Source: Zarea fungicola
Taxonomy: Eukaryota > Ascomycota > Sordariomycetes > Hypocreales > Cordycipitaceae
DNA: 52,030 nt
Direction of reading: 5' to 3'
NCBI GenBank assembly: GCA_900169235.1
Contig: FWCC01000308.1
Span: 1-52,030 of the forward strand
The notes under the pieces are model-generated. The model was not told the DNA's origin, searched no databases, and saw only the letters and a list, made by a program, of their open reading frames with translations. Shown piece by piece: positions 44,601 to 52,030 of the stretch; the first letter of the stretch is position 1; each line of letters opens with the position of its first letter. A program made the translations under genes and the position numbers.

Positions 44601-46166
44601 CAGCTCTGACTCTTATGATAAATTGTATTTCTTGCTCTTAATCTTGATATTACAGGAATCAGGCTAGCAGGGGAACAGACTGGATGATTAATTGCATCTC
44701 TTACTCCCAAGTATCCATAAAGCATGAGAAGCCACATCGTGGGAGAAGCGGGACCACTGTGTCCACTTTTGGTTTGCCATATTGTCTTGCGGTTAGCTCG
44801 CAGATGCGCTGTTTTCTAAATACCCGTAACTATTAATTTAGCAAAAAAGATGAATTACGCAAGCCTGTATAGGAAAGACCCGCTCCAGCTCGGCTTGCCA
44901 AGCTGAGCTGGGCGGCTTCATTTATTCCTATTCACTGCGTTATTATCCCAATGGGGGCGGGGTGGATACGATATCAAGCATAATAACGGGTGGGAGTTGC
45001 GCCTGGAAACCCCCCCAACAAAGAACAAAGCCCCACGAGACATTGATGCAATCGTACGCTGAAAATGGCCCAAAAAATATACGAAGCAAAACGGAGAATT
45101 AGGTGAACTGCATGCAGCTTCTTTGTCCAAGGGTATTTTTTGCCTCTGATGCATGAAATTCTTGGCACCAAGGTACCTCCCTGCCCAGCTGAATACGAAG
45201 GACTGCAGAGCCTCATCATTATTTCTCAACCAATTTGAACGAGCCTTTTTATTTACGACGGCGCGTTAGAAAAAGGTTTGGTTGTGTAAGTAACCCCTGT
45301 CAATAGAAGTTTTTGAAAAAAAAAAAAAAAAAGACTTCTGTTTGTACGCCGCATCCCAACTTGGATACCATTGTCAAAACTCGGCCCAGCCTTGCACCTA
45401 GTCGCGACCAGTCTTGGTGCCTATGTACCTAGCACAAAGAACAAGTGCGCCATAATGAATAAACAGCCACCATTTTTCCAGGTCGACTCGGAAAACAGTG
45501 CTAATCTCGGCCCCAAAAATTAACATGAAAACTTCAAGAAAATGGCAGTATTGAATCCACCCCTTCTCTCTAGCAAAAAAGAAACGAAAGAAGGGTCTAT
45601 GCTGTAGGCCACTCAGACAAAAGCTCTGTCCCTGCGCTAGCCCAAACGTTCGTCTTTCACACGTTGCACCATGATTCAGGGTCGCTCTGAGCCTGCCTAC
45701 ATAAAATTTTCGTCTCCAAAAACTAAGAAAAAAGCCTGGGCCTAGCTGTCAGGATGGCTGTCTCGGAAGGCGTCAAAAGTGAGACACAAAGCTCGTCCGG
45801 CACAATGCAGAAAGCAGCGCCACCAAGGAAACGTCCAGCACTGACGTCTCTTTAAAGTGAGTCACCAATATTGTCAGTGCGGTGGTCTAATATCGGTTTA
45901 AAAAAAAAAAAAAGTCGGTTCTTTCAAATGCGTAAAAACCTATGATGATGAATTATGTCTGCGCCAAAACGACCAATATGTACCCGAGGCAATAGATGTT
46001 GACAAGAAAACTTTAACATGTCCAAAATGACTATCCAACCCTCATCGAGTCTATGATGCCAAATAATCTAGTTTGTGAACAAAAAACAAAAACAAGAATG
46101 AGTGATTTGCTCGAAATTATGTTGCATGTGGTAATGAAAAAAGATAGTAATGAACACAGCAATGCT
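38603..46166. other. 7.6 kb gene-poor region upstream of GT2
   Basis: The largest gene-free stretch. The first ~600 bp should be the GT2 promoter and leader. Elsewhere I see only short frames without motifs. It contains a CCATTGT tandem repeat (40021-40061), several A/T homopolymers (41851-41878, 45316-45332, 45899-45914) and AT-rich patches. No transposon protein motif, long terminal repeat, tRNA or rRNA recognised. The last few hundred bases (45900-46166) should be the 3' side of the GH16 gene. Confidence 0.5.
40021..40061. repeat. CCATTGT tandem repeat
   Basis: About six tandem copies of a 7-mer, CCATTGT, with single substitutions in two of them (CCATTGC and CCACTGT). Confidence 0.9.
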
Positions 46167-47708
46167 TTACAGATCCTCGTTGCCGTCACACTGCTTCAGC
46201 ATCAGTACGCGCTTCACCTCCAGCTGTGGCTGTTTCCACGTGGGGAGCCAGTCGTCTCGGCTGCTCCAAAAGTCCTTCTTGGCATTGGGCGACCCATTAG
46301 ACCAAGGTTTGAGCGATCTGTCGTCCTCAAACCAGCCGTTGGTACCACCGACGGCCAAGTTGATGATGAGGTAGAAATCTTGGTCAAATGGCGTGTTCTT
46401 ATGGCCAGTTTGACTCCAGACATCCGTCAGACGGGACCCGTTGCCGTTAGTCTGAGGAAAGGCACCGCGCTGCCACATAGGCTTCTTGAAGTTGGTGTAG
46501 AGCACCTGCATCAGACGCGTGTTGACGTAGGTGAAGATGTACTTTTCCGACCACTCAAGGCCAAATGTGTTGTAGCTCTGGCCAAAATGACCACGGAGAA
46601 TTCTGTGCTTGTTGTTTGTCTTCCACCAGGCGTCATTGGCCGGGTCGGGCCCCCAGTGTAGTGCCGATGAAACAATATTGTTGCCTCCCTGGTTGTAGGT
46701 CCAGTTGTTACCGCGCGACTCCATAATGTCGATCTCGCCAGAGGCAGGCCAGGCTCCGTATGTATCGGTGACAGGCATCATCCAGATGGCGGGCCAAAGC
46801 CAGTCACCCTCGGGCAGCTTGGCGGTGACCTCGACGCGGCCGTATTTGAGTGTGGCGCCCTTTTTGGTGTGAATGCGGCCCGACTTGACGGGTGGCACGA
46901 CGCTAGAATTACCAGCTGTAGTGTTGGTGGCGGCGACGCAGTCGTAGTAGCTTTCCGAAGTACAAGTGCCGTCTTTGAGAAGATCGATGGTGTTTGACTT
47001 TTCCATCAAGTCGGCATCTTGGAGAGTAGCCTTGATGACGAGGTTGCCGTTCTCGACGTAGACGTTTTCGTCGCCACCAGTAGTCATTTCAAACTCGCCA
47101 TTGCTGCAATATGTTAATATTAAATTCAACCAGGGTTGCAGAAGAGAAATTATAAGAAAGGCTTACCCAAATCCGCCGACTTGAACTTCTTTGGACCAGA
47201 TGTTGGTGTCGAAGCCATTGCCAAACGTCTCGTCCATAAGTGGGCAGTACTTGTGGTGGTCGACGCTACGGAGACCGTCCCAAACCAAGAAACCAGAAAT
47301 GCCAAGACCAATCACGATGCCAATGAGTGGAATAATCGTCACCCACTTTTCTTTCTTGTCTTTTTTTTGCAACCAGGGTTTCTCGACGTCGCCTTTAGCG
47401 ACGCGCCGCGAGTGGAAGTAGCGCTGTCCGCGCTCTTCGAATCGGTGGCCAATGGCACTGGAAGAGCCAAAGCTGGATGTTGGTCGCGACGCTACTGGAC
47501 TGGCAAAAGGATTGGTCCCAGTAGAGGCGGCATGTCTCTGGTTCGTGACAGGTTCCGGAGTATCTCCAAATGGATTGCGACTGCCATCTGTGTTTGGCGT
47601 TCCCGGTCGCGGAGGGCTGATGTTGGAGGAGCCAGCGCCGCCGTACTGTGACTGAGTGTTTTGGCTGTGGTAGCTACTGGGGTAGCGATCTTGCTGCTGG
47701 TGATCCAT
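46167..47708 (-). CDS. Membrane-anchored GH16 glucanase (endo-1,3(4)-beta-glucanase-like)
   Basis: A glycoside hydrolase family 16 enzyme with a type II membrane anchor, expected to act on beta-1,3 or mixed-link glucan at the cell surface or in the secretory route. Two exons, 47708-47167 and 47103-46167, join in phase 2 to 492 residues. Residues 1-120 form a disordered cytosolic tail rich in Gln, Ser, Pro and Gly ending in a basic patch. One membrane helix spans about 122-143 (I-I-P-L-I-G-I-V-I-G-L-G-I-S-G). The lumenal GH16 domain begins at F-G-N-G-F-D-T-N-I-W and V-G-G-F-G-N-G-E-F-E. The catalytic signature G-E-I-D-I-M-E is intact with Glu304, Asp306 and Glu309. Later come S-S-A-L-H-W-G, F-G-L-E-W-S, F-D-Q-D-F-Y-L-I-I-N-L-A-V-G-G and a C-terminal W-K-Q-P-Q-L-E-V-K-R-V. 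There is no N-terminal signal peptide, consistent with the internal anchor. The architecture resembles fungal beta-1,3-glucan-binding/hydrolase proteins such as yeast Kre6/Skn1 in topology, though it is shorter. Confidence 0.92.
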
Positions 47709-50700
47709 GACGGGTTATGTGCACGAATAAAATGGGTTTATATCGTGGGGAAAAACGTCAATCCCGTCGCAGCTGGGCAATTGCAGCTGCAACAGAACGG
47801 TGCTGATGTTCCCCGCGCCTCAAGCGTTCTTGTGGTAGGCAGCTGCCACCAAGGGTCGATGGCACCGGAGTGTACGTAGTTTGTGTAATTGGCCAAGGAG
47901 TTGAAGGGTTTATGAATGACGGGTACGCTTTTAAAAGAGACAGCTATGAATAGCGTGAAACGAGACGGCTATAGGGAATGGGGAAAGCCACAAGCAAGAA
48001 TGGTTGGAGGTCAAGAGTTGGCATAGATGGAACTTGCGGACGAGGAAGCCAGGCAAGCGGCTTTTGGCAAGTGGCACCTTTCTGGTATTGACAGCCGCTG
48101 CAAGCAAATGTCATTTTAGGTGTGGTAACTACTGGCACACTAATAATAAGGTGCATAAGAAAGTCAGGCAGCGGGGGTGGTCGGATCTCCAAGGTACCGC
48201 AGTGTCTTTTCTGTTGCCTGAGTGCTAAGACCCGGTGAACAATGAGTTACAGAACGTGGTACAGGGCTGTTTTAGTGGCTTCAATGAGTTGCTGAACACA
48301 GACGGGGCCGTCCAGACTGTAGACACACCTCAGTGGAGCGCCGTTAGCAAGAGGCTGGAGCCTCCCAAAGACCGACAAAGACGGGAACTCAGCGGCGGAA
48401 AGCCACCGACCAGCTATCACCTGGGTACAGTGGAACCGATGGCAGTGGACAATCCGGAAGAGGGGACCGAAGTACTAACGGATTCCGTTCACCTCACTGT
48501 GGGCTGTATACTGTGCGCGCAGTACGTACAGAGTACAGAAAGCGAACAACACCATTCACTCAGGAAACGCCAGTCCATGCGGCAACGTCAGAGTAAAGTT
48601 TTAACAATAAAATTGTGCCCAATTTCAACTCTATCCGAACCCTGCATCCTTTGGGACTACCACCTGCTGCCAAGCCCGCAGCTCTGTCCCGGTACGCAAT
48701 CAACAGGCGGTACGAGCCAGACCAGCTCCAGTCTGATGCATTCGATAGATTCAAATTACAGACTGCAGGCTGATGGGTACGATCTGGACGCGCCGGGAGA
48801 GTCATGAACAGTTGACATGGCCCTTGCTTATCAAGTGTCTTCTTAGCCATGCATTGCAATCAGCCCGGCATTCGTCGACTCCCGGACCATATTCAGTTGT
48901 GGCAAAACAAAAACTGTGCTACAGGTTGTTTCAATTGAGCACTGGCCAGCGGAAGACTGCATTTACAGATTGTACACCCTTGCGAGCTGTAAAAAAGCAT
49001 ATGCAGTGTCCATGCCCAGCGCATGCAGTTCGGCTCCAGCTGAGGAGGGTCTGGACCAGCTTCATGTCGTGTTGGGCATCGAACGATCTCGAAAATAGAT
49101 TAAGCGAGTAGAATTTTATGAAATTGCCACTTAGCACTTTGGCAAATTATTGCCCTTTTTGCTTTCAGCAACGGCCTTGGCTCCTTTCAGCTGGCCAAAA
49201 GACAGTCACCGCAATCAACGGAATCCATTCATACTTCCGGACCGTGTCATCCCCATCGGTTGTCGTGCCGGGACTGGCCGATCATCTTCTAAGCGCTACG
49301 CCTAGAGATTACTGTACAGAGTAGTTATAGCTTTCTGGTTGTAGATGATCCCAAGGCCAAATCATTTGCTTAAAAAAAATACTATAATAAACCCTGCGAG
49401 CAGATCTAGAACCCGAGTCTCTCCCGCATCAACAAGGGCTAGCAGACTTGCCTGCAGCGTAACGCCGGCTGGGTCTCCTTGGAGGTGGAGTTTCGAGAAA
49501 ACTAGCCACCCTTGTACGCTAAATTAATAATGGCTAGGGCCCTTGCTTGGTTTGCAAGTTTTGGGTGAGAGACACTGGGCTGCCGTAAAAGCAGCAACTT
49601 TTCCACCTGAGCCAGAAAAGCGGCACGAACTGTGGCTAGTATACTAGTAGCGCAATGGCTTAGCGGAGGCCATTTCCCTCTTTCCTGTTTGGGGAGGTCA
49701 AGATGCGCCAGGCGAGCTAAACCTACACCCCCTTCTCCGCAGATTCACGCCTCCCTCCATTATTCTTCAGCCTTCCAGGTAATTTTTCTTTTACCCCTGG
49801 ACGCTACCACACCATCAAGTCCACCACGGACCATTGGCCACCCACCCACATCATCCTCCCCAGCCAAATTCAACCATCCTTTGTGCTTGTCATCCTTCCA
49901 GCGCCTAACCATCAGACGACGGGAAAAATTTGTTGCTTTCTCAGCCAGAAGCTCCCTTCTCTCTTATTACATGGCAGACCGGTCTCCCCCCGAGACATGC
50001 TCCGGAAGCCGATTCCGGTTACCATCTTGATCTTTTCCACCCAAGGAGTGGCTTGGTCGCTCGCAAGCCACACCATCAACGGGTATTTTGCACAGACAAA
50101 GACGACAGACCCGACCAGCTAACTAAGCCAAGCCCAAGCCTTGATTACGGCACGACGAATGAGCCCAAGAAACCACCAATAGACCCCCGCTAGTCTCGGC
50201 AGAAAGTGCTAGGTAGTTAGTTGGCGACATGCTCCGTTTTCTCTTTAAACTTAGGTGCCACAAGAACCATTCCTGGCCCCAGAGAAGGTGCACAAGGAAC
50301 AATGCTTGACGTTGAGTCGTCGCCTTGCCATGCCGACCCATTGTCTAATAAACTTTCGGCTCCTGATTTTCTATTGTTAAAACGGTCCATTTGCCACGAG
50401 GCTCCGTTGCCCACCTCTTGATTCGCGGCCGCTAAATTGCCTTGGCTTTCTGCTCTGTGCTTGGTCAAGGCACTAGGCAAGTATTCTGTTCCGGGTTCAA
50501 TCACGACTGAAGGCACTGGCTCATTTCCACCTGAGCACCTCAATTGGTAACAGAGGCGAAAAGAGTTACTGTAAACTATAAAAAAAAAAATGGCTTGTAA
50601 ATTCACATTGCCCATTCCTCCTCGCGTGCAAGGAGCTACTGGCTTAAATGATGGTGTCGGTAGACTTGGCAGGCAATCCTCCGTTGTTTAGAAATCGGCA

Positions 50701-52030
50701 GGCCAGCAAATAATTTAACCCGCGCCTTGCGAGCGAAAATCGCTCATGATCCTCGTTTACAGGGACAGAATGGCACTAGCAATATGAAATGGACAGAACA
50801 AAAGACGGAGAAAATCAAAAATTCATTCCGTCATCCATCGTACTTGGAAAGGCTGATGGCTAGCTACTCATGTAGCGCCTGGGCGCCCCAGTACTCTGGC
50901 TCTCTGATGCACCAAAAAATTTCTAGCTCACTTCCATCAACCTCCACCGTAACGTCATGGCCCCAGCTCTTATTGGTATAGACTTCGGTGTATCCAAGTC
51001 CCACGAGGGTAAGTATCACAAAAAAAAAAGAGAAATATTTGCGCTTGCATGTGAGGACGGGCATGCCCTCGAGATGAGGTTGGTGTGCTCGGCCTCAAGG
51101 ATAAGCGGGAGGGCTTCCAGCCACGGGTAATCATTGGAATCAGTCTATCGAATCGGCCACGCGAGTCTTGACCTCAAAGTTTAGAGAAGGGTTTTTTTTT
51201 TCATCTATCAATGCGCCACCCGGCTCTTGTTCCAGCCTGGTCGATATAGAGGTTGTGTATTGGATTCGAGCACAGTATTGGTATTTGTACGGCCTTTGCA
51301 ATCATTCACAGCAAGGTGGTTTCAATACTTTGATGCATGTTGATGGCACATGATGTAGCTGCTTTATCGCACTCAGCCCTCAATAAGAATGAGCGAGTGC
51401 AATCTGATGAGGTAATTCCAGGCCGTGAACGTCGACTTATCAGGATTGGAACGTCAGAACGGCACCAGCTGCAGCTACAACCTCAGCAAAGGGGCAGGAT
51501 GTCTGCCCTTCTCAGCTCTTAACTTTGCATCAATATCTTCAAGCGACACCAACGCATATAGAGTATAATAAGGGAAAAGTCTGTTCTCGAGGTTCCATCT
51601 CAACATGGAACGGGTCCGGCTACAGCACGGGCCTAGGAGAGTCTCACGCATCCCAGATGTCGAACAAATACGGGACAGCGTGCGTGGTTTGAAAAGGGAA
51701 ATTGTTTATTAGGGCTGCCGATATCAAATGAAGTACTATAACAGGGTAAGACATTTGCGTGGCATGTAGATATCTATCTCAGTGGTGTGATCTCATGCCG
51801 GCTCTACCGGTACTGTACATGTTGTGAAGGCAGCCACACGCAATGCAGCGCCCGTGTTCTAGCAAGTTAACAGGTGGTGGGGTTTACAATGGCGCACACC
51901 TTAATGCAGTAACTATTAATTTAAACTTGAATTTAATGCAATATTGCACCGAGCATTAATATGCCCGACGCAATTCACCCAGGTGGTGGCAGTGCAAAAT
52001 ACCTGTCGTGGTTTTTTTTTTTTTTTTTTT
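47709..52030. other. 4.3 kb right-hand gene-poor stretch
   Basis: Begins with the GH16 promoter. Farther right there is a pyrimidine-rich, promoter-like patch at about 49660-49980 and an ATG-led 51-bp segment with a perfect GTAAGT donor at 50958-51008, neither of which I could extend into a gene (see findings). The rest shows only motif-free short frames. The window ends in a T-run (52012-52030). Confidence 0.45.
52012..52030. repeat. Poly-T run at window end
   Basis: At least nineteen T reaching the last base of the window; the true length is unknown because the window stops inside it. Confidence 0.9.

Noticed and set aside
1..52030. CRISPR arrays, bacterial operons, transposase or reverse transcriptase genes
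   Set aside because: No regularly spaced repeats with spacers and no mobile-element protein motifs were seen; the spliced genes show a fungal nuclear origin.

Overview
This 52 kb window looks like nuclear DNA of a filamentous ascomycete, most likely a sordariomycete and possibly Hypocreales. The reasons are short GT..AG introns of about 50-110 nt with CTAAC/CTGAT-type branch sites, pyrimidine-rich leaders, and families typical of moulds: a hyphal-growth type 2 glycosyltransferase, New1, Erf2 and a membrane-anchored GH16 glucanase. The order is an inference from protein flavour and from recurring ACGGAG words; it has not been tested.

Layout. 1-2683: no convincing gene. 2684-3425 (+): MICOS subunit Mic19. 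3776-4953 (-): Tyw3, wybutosine synthesis. 5650-6363 (-): conserved-looking protein of unknown function with an uncertain 5' end. 8033-8935 (-): PAPS reductase. 8936-12588: gene-poor. 12589-13641 (+): class I SAM methyltransferase in four exons. 14787-16334 (+): phosphoserine phosphatase with a long N-terminal extension. 16938-17630 (-): small membrane protein, probably mitochondrial. 18221-20179 (-): Erf2-type DHHC palmitoyltransferase. 22178-25525 (+): New1-type ABC-F translation factor. 26104-31169 (-): 13-exon ABCC transporter. 35856-38602 (-): GT2-type glycosyltransferase. 46167-47708 (-): membrane-anchored GH16 glucanase. The stretches 31.2-35.8, 38.6-46.2 and 47.7-52.0 kb hold no gene I can support.

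The genes do not form an obvious operon-like or biosynthetic cluster. Most are housekeeping functions: cristae organisation, tRNA modification, sulfate assimilation, serine synthesis, protein palmitoylation and translation. Two wall or surface glycan enzymes (GT2 and GH16) lie to the right of a single ABC transporter. No mobile element, CRISPR array, rRNA or confident tRNA was seen.

The most interesting object is the ABC transporter. I could join its 13 exons into one uninterrupted frame of 1451 residues, so it looks like an intact gene. Its nucleotide-binding domains are nevertheless degenerate in a pattern opposite to the usual ABCC asymmetry: NBD1 has lost its signature and H-loop but has a Walker B glutamate, while NBD2 has lost that glutamate but keeps a signature-like LSHGQ and the H-loop. 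Nothing in the window amounts to a clearly new multi-gene system.
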